Source of the DNA: Nocardioides jiangsuensis
GTDB lineage: Bacteria > Actinomycetota > Actinomycetes > Propionibacteriales > Nocardioidaceae
Direction: 5' to 3'
Length of the DNA stretch: 64,000 nucleotides
Assembly: GCF_019679455.1 (NCBI RefSeq)
Contig: NZ_JAIEZQ010000001.1
Coordinates: 1,550,001-1,614,000, forward strand
Below the pieces are notes generated by a model that searched no databases, was not told the DNA's origin, and saw only the letters and a program-made list of their open reading frames with translations. This document shows, piece by piece, positions 8,337-17,922 of this stretch. Every line of letters starts with the position of its first letter. Positions within the stretch are counted from its first letter, which is position 1. The translations under genes and the position numbers were made by a program.

Positions 8337-9317
8337 ATGACTGCACTCGCGCCGGACACCGAGCCGGCTGTACGCCAGCAGGAGCCACGCTCCGCGAAGG
8401 AGAAGTGGCGGCTGAGGGGGCCCCTGCTCCCCGCCCTGATCTTCACGATCATCATCACCCAGATCCCGTTCCTGGTGACGATCGCGATCTCCACGCTGAA
8501 CTGGAACGTCCTCCAGCCCGGCGACAAGAGCTTCCTCGGGCTCGGCTACTACGAGTCCTTCGCCGGCCTGGACAACTACGTCACGGTCTTCACCGACGCG
8601 CGGCTGCGCACCGCGGTGGTCAACACGATCACGCTGACCGTCTCGGTGGTGGTCTTCAGCCTGCTGCTCGGGCTGGCCCTGGCGATCCTGCTCGACAAGA
8701 AGTTCCCCGGACGGGGCCTGGCGCGCACCCTGCTGATCGCGCCGTTCCTGGTGATGCCCGTGGCCTCGGCGCTGATCTGGAAGCACGCGCTGTACAACCC
8801 GGACTACGGCCTGTTCAACGGAGTCCTGAACTGGATCTGGCAGCTTTTCGGAGCCGAGCAGGGGCCGACCATCGACTGGGTGTCGTCCTTCCCGATGCCG
8901 GCGGTGATCGCCGCGCTGGTGTGGCAGTGGACGCCGTTCATGATGCTGATCCTGCTCGCCGGCCTGCAGTCCCAGCCCGGTGACGTCCTGGAGGCCGCCC
9001 GCATCGACCGGGCCGGCAGCTTCCAGACCTTCCGGTTCATCACGCTGCCGCACCTGCGCCAGTACATCGAGCTGTCGGCGCTCCTCGGCTCCATCTACGT
9101 CGTGCAGACCTTCGACGCGATCTTCACCATCACCCAGGGCGGCCCGGGGGCGGCGACCACCAACCTGCCCTACGAGATCTACCTGACCATGTTCCGCAAG
9201 TACGAGTACGGCGAGGCGGCCGCGGCCGGTGTCGTGGTCGTGATCGGCACCATCATCGTGGCCACCTTCGCGCTGCGCGTGATCTCGTCACTGTTCAAGG
9301 AGGAGGTCTCCCGATGA
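8337..9317 (+). CDS. ABC transporter permease (SmoF/MalF type)
   Basis: This is a 326-residue inner-membrane permease with about six transmembrane helices: a first helix LPALIFTIIITQIPFLVTIAI, a long extracytoplasmic loop, and then the binding-protein-dependent transport domain. The coupling segment EAARIDRAGSFQTFRFITLPHLRQYI corresponds to the EAAxxDGA-x(n)-I-x-LP loop that docks to the ATPase. ATG 8337 has GGAGGAACC directly before it. It overlaps the next permease gene by 4 nt, so the two form a heterodimeric channel. It resembles the first permease of sorbitol/mannitol importers. No ATP-binding subunit gene is present in the locus. Confidence 0.92.
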   Translation: MTALAPDTEPAVRQQEPRSAKEKWRLRGPLLPALIFTIIITQIPFLVTIAISTLNWNVLQPGDKSFLGLGYYESFAGLDNYVTVFTDARLRTAVVNTITLTVSVVVFSLLLGLALAILLDKKFPGRGLARTLLIAPFLVMPVASALIWKHALYNPDYGLFNGVLNWIWQLFGAEQGPTIDWVSSFPMPAVIAALVWQWTPFMMLILLAGLQSQPGDVLEAARIDRAGSFQTFRFITLPHLRQYIELSALLGSIYVVQTFDAIFTITQGGPGAATTNLPYEIYLTMFRKYEYGEAAAAGVVVVIGTIIVATFALRVISSLFKEEVSR

Positions 9318-10207
9318 CCGCCGTACTCGAGAACCGCTCGTCGACGACCCAGCCGCCCGCGACCCGGCGTCGCCGGCGCAAGGCCAAGGACGACACCGCA
9401 GCCTCCGCCGGAGTGCTGTGGGCGATCGGCGCCTGGGTCCTGACCCTGGTGTTCTTCGCCCCGGTCGCGTGGATGGTGCTCACCTCACTCCACAACGAGT
9501 CCGACGCCGCGACCAACCCACCGTCGGTCTTCGCGCCGGTCTCGATGGACAACTACGCGGCGCTCTTCGACCGCGGCGTGACGCCGTACCTGATCAACTC
9601 CGCGACCGCGAGCATCATCTCCACGCTGCTGGTGCTGCTGCTCGCGGTCCCGGCGGCCTACGCGCTGTCGATCAAGCCGGTCGAGAAGTGGACCGACGTG
9701 ATGTTCTTCTTCCTGTCCACGAAGTTCCTGCCGCCGATCGCCGCGCTGCTGCCGATCTACCTGATCGTCAAGGACATCGGGATGCTCGACAACGTGTTCA
9801 CGCTGGTCGTCCTCTACACGTCGATGAACCTGCCGATCGCGGTGTGGATGATGCAGTCCTTCCTCGCGGAGGTCCCCAAGGAGATCCTCGAGGCCGCCGA
9901 GGTCGACGGTGCCGGGCTGCTCCGGACCCTGGTGAGCATCGTCGCGCCGGTGGCCGCGCCGGGCCTCGCGGCCACCGCCCTGATCTGCTTCATCTTCAGC
10001 TGGAACGAGTTCATGTTCGCGGTGAACCTGACCGCGGTGCGCGCCGCGACGGCGCCGATCTTCCTGGTCGGCTTCATCTCCAGCCAGGGACTGTTCCTGG
10101 CGAAGCTGTGCGCCGCCGCGACCCTGGTCTCCCTCCCGGTGCTGATCGCCGGCTTCGCCGCCCAGGACAAGCTCGTCCGGGGTCTGTCCCTGGGTGCGGT
10201 CAAGTAG
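9314..10207 (+). CDS. ABC transporter permease (SmoG/MalG type)
   Basis: This is the 297-residue second permease with six predicted helices. The EAA loop is intact (EAAEVDGAGLLRTLVSIVAPVAAPGLA), and FSWNEFMFAVNLT is typical of MalG/SmoG-like subunits. Its ATG overlaps the stop of the first permease (ATGA), indicating translational coupling. A 10-bp GC-rich hairpin follows the gene before the dehydrogenase series. Together with the preceding permease it forms the membrane pore for the polyol importer. Confidence 0.92.
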   Translation: MTAVLENRSSTTQPPATRRRRRKAKDDTAASAGVLWAIGAWVLTLVFFAPVAWMVLTSLHNESDAATNPPSVFAPVSMDNYAALFDRGVTPYLINSATASIISTLLVLLLAVPAAYALSIKPVEKWTDVMFFFLSTKFLPPIAALLPIYLIVKDIGMLDNVFTLVVLYTSMNLPIAVWMMQSFLAEVPKEILEAAEVDGAGLLRTLVSIVAPVAAPGLAATALICFIFSWNEFMFAVNLTAVRAATAPIFLVGFISSQGLFLAKLCAAATLVSLPVLIAGFAAQDKLVRGLSLGAVK

Positions 10208-10222
10208 CCCGCACGGCTCGAG

Positions 10223-10248
10223 CGCGCCGGCCCTCACCGGCCGGCGCG
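10223..10248 (+). terminator. GC-rich hairpin between permease and dehydrogenase genes
   Basis: CGCGCCGGCC (10223-10232) and GGCCGGCGCG (10239-10248) form a perfect 10-bp stem with a 6-nt loop, with no T-run behind it. It could attenuate transcription or mark an mRNA processing point between importer genes and enzyme genes. AAGGAGGG of the next gene follows immediately. Confidence 0.55.
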
Positions 10249-10261
10249 GAAGGAGGGATCC

Positions 10262-11275
10262 ATGCGTGTCAGCGTGCTGCGCGGAGCCGGGGACCTGCTG
10301 GTCGAGGAGCGGCCGGACCCGGCCCCCGGACCGCACGAGGTGCTCGTGCGGGTGGCGTCCGTGGGGGTCTGCGGCTCCGACGTCCACTACTTCGAGCACG
10401 GCCGGATCGGCAGCTACACCGTCGACTCGCCGCTGGTGCTCGGGCACGAGCCCTCCGGGGTGGTGGTGGACGTCGGTGCGGCGGTGACCCGGCTGTCGGT
10501 CGGGCAGCGGGTCTCGCTCGAGCCGGGCGTCCCCGACTTCTCCTGCGCCCAGTGCCTGGCCGGCCGGTACAACCTCTGCGAGGGGATGCGGTTCTTCGCG
10601 ACCCCGCCGTACGACGGAGCCTTCGCCGAGATGGTCACCTCGCACGAGCTGTTCGCCCACCCGGTGCCGGACTCGCTGAGCGACGACGCGGCCGCGCTGC
10701 TCGAGCCGCTCTCGGTCGGACTGTGGGCGTGCCGCCAGGGCGGGGTGAGCGCGGGGTCCCGGGTGCTCGTGACCGGGGCCGGCCCGGTCGGCCTGGTCGC
10801 CGCCCAGGCCGCCCTCGCCCTCGGTGCCGCCGAGGTGACCGTCACCGACGTGAACCCGCACCGGCTCGCCCTCGCCCGGGAGCTGGGTGCCACCGGCACC
10901 GTCGACGTGGGCAGCACCCGCCTGGCCGAGGCCGGGGTCGAGCCGGACGTGCTGCTCGAGTGCTCGGGCCACCCGGTGGCCACGGTGGAGGCGATCCGCA
11001 CCGTCGCCCGCGCGGGCCGGGTGGTCCTGGTCGGCATGGGCGGCGACGAGCTCGCGCTGCCGGCGAGTCGGGTCCAGGAGTACGAGCTCACCGTCACCGG
11101 CACCTTCCGCTACGCCCACACCTGGCCCGCGGCGATCGCGCTCGCCGCCTCCGGCCGGGTCCAGCTCGACCGCCTGGTCACCGGCCACTACGGCCTCGAC
11201 CAGGTCCGCGAGGCGCTGACGGTCGCCAGGACCGACCCGCACGCCATCAAGCCCGTCGTCCGGCCCGGGGCCTGA
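10262..11275 (+). CDS. Zinc-dependent polyol (sorbitol/xylitol-type) dehydrogenase
   Basis: This 337-residue medium-chain dehydrogenase carries catalytic zinc ligands Cys37 (GVCGSDVHY) and His62-Glu63 (GHEPSGVV). The GRYNLCEGMRF segment and Glu in LLEPLSVG are diagnostic of the sorbitol dehydrogenase group. The structural-zinc loop is short of one Cys (CAQCLAGRYNLC), as in several sorbitol dehydrogenases. The Rossmann motif is VTGAGPVGLVAA, and the Asp in VTDVNPHRLA indicates NAD rather than NADP. It probably oxidises sorbitol, xylitol or a related polyol at C2 to a ketose. An AAGGAGGG site precedes ATG 10262. It lies in the operon between the importer and the mannitol dehydrogenase family gene. 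Confidence 0.88.
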   Translation: MRVSVLRGAGDLLVEERPDPAPGPHEVLVRVASVGVCGSDVHYFEHGRIGSYTVDSPLVLGHEPSGVVVDVGAAVTRLSVGQRVSLEPGVPDFSCAQCLAGRYNLCEGMRFFATPPYDGAFAEMVTSHELFAHPVPDSLSDDAAALLEPLSVGLWACRQGGVSAGSRVLVTGAGPVGLVAAQAALALGAAEVTVTDVNPHRLALARELGATGTVDVGSTRLAEAGVEPDVLLECSGHPVATVEAIRTVARAGRVVLVGMGGDELALPASRVQEYELTVTGTFRYAHTWPAAIALAASGRVQLDRLVTGHYGLDQVREALTVARTDPHAIKPVVRPGA

Positions 11276-11303
11276 CGCCCCGTTCACCAGCACGGAGATG
11301 CTC

Positions 11304-12779
11304 ATGAGGAACCTCGAGACGAAGACACTGGCCGAGATCGGCGCGGACCTCCCCGTGCCGTCGTACGACCGCGACCGCGTGCGCACCGGGATCGTGCACT
11401 TCGGGGTCGGCGGCTTCCACCGCGCGCACCAGGCGATGTACGTCGACGCGCTGATGAACCGGGGCACGGCGATGGACTGGGGCATCACCGGGGTGGGGGT
11501 GCTGCCGCAGGACAGGCGCATGCACGAGGTGATGAGCGCCCAGGACTGCCTCTACACGCTGGTGGTCAAGCACCCCGACGGGAGGCTCGAGCCGCGGGTG
11601 GTCGGTTCGCTCGTCGAGTACCTCTTCGCGCCCGACGACCCCGAGGCCGTGCTGCGGCGGCTCGTCGACCCGGCCACCCGGATCGTGTCGCTGACCATCA
11701 CCGAGGGCGGCTACCACGTCAACCAGGTCACCGGGGAGTTCGACGCCGACGACCCCCACATCCAGGCCGACCTGCGGCCCGGCGCGCTGCCGAGCACCAC
11801 GTTCGGCTTCGTCACCGAGGCGCTCGCCCGGCGGCGGGACGCAGGGACCGACCCGTTCGTGGTGATGTCGTGCGACAACATCCAGGGCAACGGCGAGGTC
11901 GCGCACAAGATGATCGGCGCCTTCGCCCGGCTCAAGGACCCCGGGCTCGCGGACTGGCTCGAGGAGCACGTGGTCTTCCCGAGCTCGATGGTCGACCGGA
12001 TCACCCCGGTGACCACCGACGCCGACCGGGCGCTGCTCGCGGAGCAGTTCGACGTCCAGGACGGCTGGCCGGTGGTGTGCGAGCCGTTCACCCAATGGGT
12101 GCTCGAGGACCGGTTCCCGCACGGCCGTCCGCCGTGGGAGGAGGTCGGCGTGCAGGTCGTGCCGGACGTCGAGCCCTACGAGCTGATGAAGCTCCGGCTG
12201 CTCAACGCCAGCCACCAGGCGATGTGCTACCTCGGCTACCTCAGCGGCTACCGGTACGCGCACGAGGTGTGCGCCGACCCGCTGTTCACGGGGTTCCTGC
12301 TCGGCTACATGGACGAGGAGGGGACGCCGTCCCTGGCGCCGGTGCCGGGGGTGGACCTCGACGCGTACAAGAGGCAGCTCGTCGAGCGGTTCGCCAACGC
12401 CGAGATCCGCGACACCCTCGCCCGGCTGTGCGCGGAGAGCTCGGACCGGATCCCGAAGTGGCTGCTGCCGGTGGTGCGTCACCAGCTCGCGACCGGCGGT
12501 GAGATCCGCCGGTCGGCGCTCGTGGTCGCCAGCTGGGCGCGCTACGCCGAGGGCGTCGACGAGGAGGGCGAGCCGATCGACGTGGTCGACCGGCGCCGCG
12601 ACGCGGTGACGGCCCGGGCCGCGCAGCAGCGCGAGGACCCGCTGGCGTTCCTCCGTGACCGGGACCTGTTCGGGGACCTCGCCGAGGACGCGCGGTTCAC
12701 CACGGAGTACCTCGCGGCCCTGGAGTCCCTGCACGCCCACGGCGCCCACGCCACGCTGGAGCGGTGGGAGACGGCGTGA
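11304..12779 (+). CDS. Mannitol 2-dehydrogenase / D-arabinitol dehydrogenase family protein
   Basis: This is a 491-residue, zinc-independent long-chain polyol dehydrogenase. The N-terminal Rossmann segment [19 protein letters not shown] and the catalytic helix [18 protein letters not shown] (the family's K-x4-N-x2-H pattern) are intact. Family members oxidise D-mannitol to fructose, D-arabinitol to D-xylulose, or hexuronates, with NAD. The xylulokinase-type gene downstream favours arabinitol or a mixed polyol diet, but mannitol cannot be excluded. ATG 11304 is preferred to ATG 11298 because GGAG lies 6 nt before it. The stop codon overlaps the GTG of the next dehydrogenase gene by 4 nt. Confidence 0.9.
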   Translation: MRNLETKTLAEIGADLPVPSYDRDRVRTGIVHFGVGGFHRAHQAMYVDALMNRGTAMDWGITGVGVLPQDRRMHEVMSAQDCLYTLVVKHPDGRLEPRVVGSLVEYLFAPDDPEAVLRRLVDPATRIVSLTITEGGYHVNQVTGEFDADDPHIQADLRPGALPSTTFGFVTEALARRRDAGTDPFVVMSCDNIQGNGEVAHKMIGAFARLKDPGLADWLEEHVVFPSSMVDRITPVTTDADRALLAEQFDVQDGWPVVCEPFTQWVLEDRFPHGRPPWEEVGVQVVPDVEPYELMKLRLLNASHQAMCYLGYLSGYRYAHEVCADPLFTGFLLGYMDEEGTPSLAPVPGVDLDAYKRQLVERFANAEIRDTLARLCAESSDRIPKWLLPVVRHQLATGGEIRRSALVVASWARYAEGVDEEGEPIDVVDRRRDAVTARAAQQREDPLAFLRDRDLFGDLAEDARFTTEYLAALESLHAHGAHATLERWETA

Positions 12780-13825
12780 CCGCGACGATGCGCAGCGTGG
12801 TGCTGCCCGGGAACAGCACCGTGGAGCACGTCACCCGCGACGTCCCCGAGCCCGGGCACGGGCAGGTGCTCCTGGCGATGAAGGCGTCCTCGATCTGCGG
12901 CAGCGACATCCGGGCGATCTACCGCGAGCACCTCGGTCGCGGGCCCGAGGCCTACCAGGGCGTGGTCGCCGGCCACGAGCCCAGCGGCGAGGTCGTCGCG
13001 GTCGGCCCGGGCTGCCACCGGCTCACCCCCGGCGACCGGGTCGTGGTCTACCACATCGCCGGCTGCGGGATGTGCGAGGAGTGTCGTCGCGGCTACCTGA
13101 TCGGCTGCACCGACCCCTCCCGCGCCGCCTACGGCTGGCAGCGCGACGGGGGGCACGCGGAGTACCTCCTGGCCGAGGAGCGCACCTGCCTGCTGCTGCC
13201 CGAGGAGCTGTCGTACGTCGACGGCGCCCTCGTGTCCTGCGGGTACGGCACGGCCTACGAGGCGCTGCACAAGCTCGACGTCTCCGGCCGGGACACCCTA
13301 CTGGTGACCGGGCTCGGTCCGGTGGGGCTGGCCGCCGCGCAGCTGGCCCGGGCGATGGGGGCGGGGCCGATCGTCGGCACCGACGTGGTCCGGGAGCGGC
13401 TCGACGTCGCGGTCGAGCTCGGGCTCGTCGACGAGGCACTGCCCGCGGACGGCGCCGCCGACGAGCGGCTCACCCGGTTCACCGACGGTCGGGGGTTCAG
13501 CGCCACGCTTGACGCGTCCGGTAGCGCCGCGGCCCGGCACCTCGCCCTGTCCCACACCGCGCGCTGGGGCCGGTGCGCCTTCGTCGGCGAGGGCGGTGAG
13601 GTCTCCTTCGACGTGTCGCACCTGCTGATCCACAAGCAGGTCACGCTGCACGGCTCGTGGGTCACCTCGATCGGGCACATGGAGGACCTGCTCGGCCACC
13701 TGGCCCGGTGGGAGGTGCACCCCGAGGACATCGTCACCCACCGGTTCGGCCTCGCCGACGCCGCGGCGGCCTACGATCACGCCGACCGGGGAACCACCGG
13801 GAAGGTCTGCATCGTCTTCCCGTGA
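12776..13825 (+). CDS. Zinc-binding medium-chain alcohol/polyol dehydrogenase
   Basis: The 349-residue MDR protein carries catalytic zinc residues ([20 protein letters not shown]) and a structural-zinc-like loop with several Cys ([17 protein letters not shown]). The coenzyme motif is [15 protein letters not shown], followed by an Asp (GTDVVRERL) that suggests NAD. It is distinct from the sorbitol dehydrogenase upstream and closer to threonine/iditol-type MDR enzymes. GTG 12776 overlaps the previous stop (GTGA) and has GGGAG 5 nt upstream; ATG 12788 is an alternative. As the third dehydrogenase of the operon it may act on another stereoisomer or on a sugar intermediate. The exact substrate is not predictable. 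Confidence 0.85.
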   Translation: MTATMRSVVLPGNSTVEHVTRDVPEPGHGQVLLAMKASSICGSDIRAIYREHLGRGPEAYQGVVAGHEPSGEVVAVGPGCHRLTPGDRVVVYHIAGCGMCEECRRGYLIGCTDPSRAAYGWQRDGGHAEYLLAEERTCLLLPEELSYVDGALVSCGYGTAYEALHKLDVSGRDTLLVTGLGPVGLAAAQLARAMGAGPIVGTDVVRERLDVAVELGLVDEALPADGAADERLTRFTDGRGFSATLDASGSAAARHLALSHTARWGRCAFVGEGGEVSFDVSHLLIHKQVTLHGSWVTSIGHMEDLLGHLARWEVHPEDIVTHRFGLADAAAAYDHADRGTTGKVCIVFP

Positions 13826-13897
13826 CCGGCCCGGGTCCGACCCCGGAGCGACACCGTGAACACGCCCGCCACCGGGCGCACCAGGAAGGAGCCGGCC

Positions 13898-15343
13898 ATG
13901 CCGTCAGGGCAGCAGGACCGCACCCTCGTCGCGGGGGTGGACTCCTCGACGCAGTCGACCAAGGTCGTCGTGTGCGACGCGGCCACGGGGGAGGTGCTGC
14001 GCGAGGGTCGCGCCGCGCACCCCGAGGGCACCGAGGTGCATCCCGACCGCTGGTGGGACGCCTACCGCGAGGCCACGGCGGGCGGGCTGCTCGACGGGGT
14101 GGCCGCGGTCGGGGTCGGCGGGCAGCAGCACGGGATGGTCGCGCTCGACGAGGCCGGGGACGTCGTACGCCCGGCGCTGCTGTGGAACGACGTGCGCTCC
14201 GCGCAGGCGGGTCGGGACCTGGTCGCCGAGCTCGGCGGCCCCGAGGCGTGGGCCGACGCGGTCGGGCTGGTGCCGGTGGCCAGCTTCACCGTCACCAAGC
14301 TCCGCTGGCTGGCCGAGCACGAGCCGCACCACGCCGCCCGGGTGGCCGAGGTGGTGCTCCCGCACGACTGGCTGACCGCGAAGATCCTCGGCGACGGCAG
14401 CCTGGCCCCCGGGCGTACGTCGACCGACCGCGGCGACGCCTCCGGCACCGGCTACTGGTCCCCGGCCACCGGGAAGTACCGCGAGGACCTGCTCGAGCTG
14501 GCCTTCGGGCGGGTGGTGCGCACCCCGCGCGTCCTCGGCCCCGCCGAGCCCGCCGGGGTCACCGACGCGGGGATGCTGGTCTCCGCCGGCACCGGCGACA
14601 ACATGGCCGCCGGCCTCGGGCTCGGCCTGGAAGCCGGCGATGTCGTGGTCTCGCTGGGCACCAGCGGCACCGTGTTCGGCGTGCACACCGAACCCACCGC
14701 GGACGCCACCGGCACGGTCGCCGGCTTCGCGGACGCCACCGGACGGTTCCTGCCACTGGTCTGCACCCTCAACGCCGCGCGCGTGCTCAGCGCCGCTGCG
14801 AGCATGCTCGGCACCGACCTGGCAGGTGTGGAGCGGCTCGCCCTCGAGGCCGGGCACGGCGCCGGCGGGCTGACCCTGCTGCCGTACCTCGACGGCGAGC
14901 GGACCCCCGACCTGCCGCACGCCGCCGGCACGCTCGGCGGGATCCGCCGCGGCAACGCCACTCCGGGCAACCTCGCGCGCGCCGCGGTCGAGGGCATGCT
15001 CTGCGGTCTCGCCGACGGCCTCGACGTGCTCCGCGAGCAGGGCCTCGACGTGCACCGGGTCTTCATGATCGGCGGGGCAGCCCGCTCCGCCGCGGTGCAG
15101 CAGGTGGCGCCGGACCTGTTCGGGGTCCCGGTCCTGGTGCCGGAGCCGGGGGAGTACGTCGCGCTCGGCGCCGCCCGGCAGGCGGCCTGGGCGCTGGCCA
15201 CCCACGACGGGCGGCCCGGGCTGCCGCACTGGGAACGCTCCGCCGCCGTGGTCGCCGACCCCACCGACCGGGCCGCCGGGGCCGAGGTCCGTGCCGCGTA
15301 CCGCGCGCTGCGGGAGAGCACCCACCCGGAGACCCGGGCGTAG
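13898..15343 (+). CDS. xylB: Xylulokinase-type FGGY carbohydrate kinase
   Basis: The 481-residue FGGY kinase has a phosphate-binding start [14 protein letters not shown], a substrate loop [13 protein letters not shown] (the xylulokinase Q-x-HG motif), the catalytic Asp region [14 protein letters not shown], and an ATP-site [13 protein letters not shown] followed by FMIGGAARS. It should phosphorylate D-xylulose to xylulose 5-phosphate for the pentose phosphate pathway; some locus-linked homologues act on fructose. ATG 13898 has AAGGAG seven nt upstream; a longer frame from 13856 adds 14 residues without support. It is the last gene of the polyol operon and completes transport, oxidation and phosphorylation. 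It converges on the fumarylacetoacetase gene with only 19 nt between stops. Confidence 0.88.
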   Translation: MPSGQQDRTLVAGVDSSTQSTKVVVCDAATGEVLREGRAAHPEGTEVHPDRWWDAYREATAGGLLDGVAAVGVGGQQHGMVALDEAGDVVRPALLWNDVRSAQAGRDLVAELGGPEAWADAVGLVPVASFTVTKLRWLAEHEPHHAARVAEVVLPHDWLTAKILGDGSLAPGRTSTDRGDASGTGYWSPATGKYREDLLELAFGRVVRTPRVLGPAEPAGVTDAGMLVSAGTGDNMAAGLGLGLEAGDVVVSLGTSGTVFGVHTEPTADATGTVAGFADATGRFLPLVCTLNAARVLSAAASMLGTDLAGVERLALEAGHGAGGLTLLPYLDGERTPDLPHAAGTLGGIRRGNATPGNLARAAVEGMLCGLADGLDVLREQGLDVHRVFMIGGAARSAAVQQVAPDLFGVPVLVPEPGEYVALGAARQAAWALATHDGRPGLPHWERSAAVVADPTDRAAGAEVRAAYRALRESTHPETRA

Positions 15344-15362
15344 CCGCGGGCGCCGGGGAGCG

Positions 15363-16607
15363 CTACCGCGCGGCCGGGAGGACGGTGCCGCGAACCTCGC
15401 CCAGGCCGATCCGGCCATAGGCGCCGGGCGCGGTGTAGCGCAGCACCACCTCGTCCCCGTCCTCGAGGAAGGTGCGCTCCGCACCGGCCACGGTGAACGG
15501 CTCGCGGCCGCCCCAGGAGAGCTCGAGCAGGGAGCCGCGCTGGCCGCGTTCGGGCCCGCTGATCGTGCCCGACGCGAACAGGTCCCCGGTGCGCAGGGAG
15601 GCGCCGTTGACGGTCATGTGGGCGAGCATCTGCGCGGGGGACCAGTACATCGAGGAGTACGGCGGCGTCGCGACGACCTCGCCGTTGAGCTCCACCTCGA
15701 CGGCGATGTCGTAGCCGGCGCGGTCGCCGACCCGGAGGTACTCCAACGGCTCGGGGTCCTGGCCCGGCAGGTCGACCCGGGCGTGCTCGAGCGCGGCGAG
15801 CGGGGTCACCCACGCGGAGACCGAGGTCGCGAAGGACTTGCCCAGGAACGGGCCGAGCGGCACGTACTCCCAGGCCTGGACGTCGCGCGCGGACCAGTCG
15901 TTGAGGCCGACCACGCCGAACACGTGCTCGGCGAACGCGCCGGTGGGGACCTGCTCGCCGAGCGCGCTCGGGCGGCCGACCACGAAGCCGAGCTCGGCCT
16001 CGATGTCGAGCCGGGTCGAGGGGCCGTAGGTCGGGGTGTCCGCGTCGGGGGCCTTGCGCTGGCCGCGCGGGCGCCGTACTTCGGTGCCCGAGACCACCAC
16101 CGTGCCCGCCCGGCCGTGGTAGCCGACGGGCAGGTGCCGCCAGTTCGGCAGCAGCGGCTCGGCGTCGGGACGGAAGATCCTCCCGACGTTGCTCGCGTGG
16201 TCCAGCGAGCAGTAGAAGTCCACGTAGTCCGCGACCTCGAAGGGCAGGTGGAGGGCGACCTCGGCCAGCGGCACCAGGGCCGGCTCCACGAGGGAGCGCT
16301 CGGACTCGCTGCCGAGGATCTCCACCAGCCAGGCCCGCACGTCCGCCCAGGTGCGGGGACCGGCGGCGAGGAACGGGTTCAGCGTGCCGGCCTCGAAGAG
16401 GTGCGCCGCCTCGAGCATGTCGCCGGCCGCGGCCGGTGCCAGGTCGAGCACGAAGTCGCCGACGCGGACGCCGACCCGGGGGTCCTCGTCCGGCAGCGAG
16501 AAGACGCCGTACGGCAGGTTGTCGAGGTCGAACAGGGAGCCGGCGGCACCGTCGACCCAGGTCGTCGGGCGGGCTCCGGGAGCGGGGGTGGGTGCGGTGG
16601 TTGACAC
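15363..16607 (-). CDS. fahA: Fumarylacetoacetase (fumarylacetoacetate hydrolase)
   Basis: About 414 residues from GTG 16607; the exact start is uncertain because GGGGAGG abuts this GTG and another GTG lies at 16616. The N-terminal SH3-like domain (SLFDLDNLPYGVFS) leads into the FAH catalytic fold: YCSLDHASNVGRIFRP (catalytic His), LPVGYHGRAGTVVVSG, the metal ligands in RLDIEAELGFVVG, and GLNDWSARDVQAWEYVPLGPFLGKSF. It hydrolyses 4-fumarylacetoacetate to fumarate and acetoacetate in the last step of tyrosine breakdown. It is divergent from the homogentisate dioxygenase gene with a shared control region. No maleylacetoacetate isomerase is adjacent. Confidence 0.93.
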   Translation of the reverse strand: MSTTAPTPAPGARPTTWVDGAAGSLFDLDNLPYGVFSLPDEDPRVGVRVGDFVLDLAPAAAGDMLEAAHLFEAGTLNPFLAAGPRTWADVRAWLVEILGSESERSLVEPALVPLAEVALHLPFEVADYVDFYCSLDHASNVGRIFRPDAEPLLPNWRHLPVGYHGRAGTVVVSGTEVRRPRGQRKAPDADTPTYGPSTRLDIEAELGFVVGRPSALGEQVPTGAFAEHVFGVVGLNDWSARDVQAWEYVPLGPFLGKSFATSVSAWVTPLAALEHARVDLPGQDPEPLEYLRVGDRAGYDIAVEVELNGEVVATPPYSSMYWSPAQMLAHMTVNGASLRTGDLFASGTISGPERGQRGSLLELSWGGREPFTVAGAERTFLEDGDEVVLRYTAPGAYGRIGLGEVRGTVLPAAR

Positions 16608-16638
16608 CCTCCCCACCCTAACGCAGACTCGATCCAGA

Positions 16639-16658
16639 AACGGACGCATCTGTCCGTT
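16639..16658. promoter_or_regulatory. Palindromic operator candidate between fahA and hmgA
   Basis: AACGGAC (16639-16645) and GTCCGTT (16652-16658) form a perfect inverted repeat with a 6-nt spacer in the divergent intergenic region of the two homogentisate-pathway genes. Position and symmetry suit a dimeric repressor controlling both. The half-site TGTCCGTT recurs just after hmgA at 17924-17931. Confidence 0.65.
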
Positions 16659-16684
16659 AATCGAAACCCGGAGAGAACCGCGCG

Positions 16685-17917
16685 ATGGCTCACTACCAGC
16701 AGGTCGGCACCGTCCCCGCCAAGCGGCACGTGCAGTTCCGCGACGACGACGGCGCCCTGCACTACGAGGAGCTGATGGGGGAGGAGGGCTTCTCCTCCGA
16801 CTCCTCCCTGCTCTACCACCGCGGCGTCCCGTCGGCGATCGTCGACTCCCGGGTGTGGGAGCTGCCCGACCTCGCCACGACGCCCAACCACCCGCTCAAG
16901 CCGCGGCACCTCAGGCTGCACACCCTCTTCGGCGGTTCGGCCGGCGACCTCGACGTGGTCCAGGGCCGTCGGCTCGTGCTCGGCAACGGCGACGTGCGGA
17001 TCTCCTACGTGGTCGCCGGCGCCCCGTCGCCGTACTACCGCAACGCGGTCGGCGACGAGTGCGTGTACGTCGAGTCCGGGCAGGGTGTCGTGGAGACGGT
17101 GTTCGGCGCCCTGACCTTCCGCACCGGCGACTACGTCGTGATCCCGCGGGCGACCACGCACCGCTGGCTGCCCGAGGGGGAGGTGCGGGCGTACGTCGTC
17201 GAGGCGAACAGCCACATCGCGCCGCCGAAGCGCTACCTCTCCCGCTACGGCCAGTTCCTCGAGCACGCGCCGTACTGCGAGCGCGACCTCACCGTGCCGG
17301 CCTACCCGCTGCTCGTGGAGGGCGCCGACGTCGAGGTCCTCGTCAAGCACCGGGGGAACGGCGCCGCCGGCCTGGTGGGCACGCGGATGGTCTACGCGAC
17401 GCACCCGTTCGACGTGGTCGGCTGGGACGGCTGCCTCTACCCGTACACGTTCAACGTCGAGGACTTCGAGCCGATCACCGGGCGGATCCACCAGCCGCCG
17501 CCGGTGCACCAGGTCTTCGAGGGGCACAACTTCGTGATCTGCAACTTCGTGCCGCGCAAGGTCGACTACCACCCGCTCTCGGTGCCCGTGCCGTACTACC
17601 ACTCGAACGTCGACAGCGACGAGGTGATGTTCTACGTCGGCGGCGACTACGAGGCGCGCAAGGGGTCGGGCATCGGCATCGGGTCGATCTCGCTGCACCC
17701 GGGCGGCTACGCCCACGGCCCGCAGCCCTCGGCGATCGAGGCCTCGCTCGGCGTGGAGCGCTTCGAGGAGCTCGCGGTCATGGTCGACACCTTCCGCCCG
17801 CTGGAGCTCGGGGAGGGCGGGCTCGCCGCCGAGGACCCGGCGTACGCCTGGACCTGGTCCGGCCGCGGACCGGCGGACGGGGGCGACGGCGGTCCGGCGG
17901 TCTACTCGAACAGCTGA
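16685..17917 (+). CDS. hmgA: Homogentisate 1,2-dioxygenase
   Basis: This 410-residue cupin-type ring-cleavage dioxygenase matches actinobacterial homologues in length. It starts AHYQQVGTVPAKRHVQF. The iron ligands lie in YYHSNVDSDEVMFYV (His and Glu) and HPGGYAHGPQPSAIE (His). The enzyme opens homogentisate to maleylacetoacetate, the committed ring-opening step of tyrosine and phenylalanine degradation, in the cytosol. It is divergent from fumarylacetoacetase, which acts two steps later. The likely operator at 16639-16658 lies 26 nt before its ATG, so both genes are probably induced together by a pathway intermediate. Confidence 0.95.
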   Translation: MAHYQQVGTVPAKRHVQFRDDDGALHYEELMGEEGFSSDSSLLYHRGVPSAIVDSRVWELPDLATTPNHPLKPRHLRLHTLFGGSAGDLDVVQGRRLVLGNGDVRISYVVAGAPSPYYRNAVGDECVYVESGQGVVETVFGALTFRTGDYVVIPRATTHRWLPEGEVRAYVVEANSHIAPPKRYLSRYGQFLEHAPYCERDLTVPAYPLLVEGADVEVLVKHRGNGAAGLVGTRMVYATHPFDVVGWDGCLYPYTFNVEDFEPITGRIHQPPPVHQVFEGHNFVICNFVPRKVDYHPLSVPVPYYHSNVDSDEVMFYVGGDYEARKGSGIGIGSISLHPGGYAHGPQPSAIEASLGVERFEELAVMVDTFRPLELGEGGLAAEDPAYAWTWSGRGPADGGDGGPAVYSNS

Positions 17918-17922
17918 GGCAG

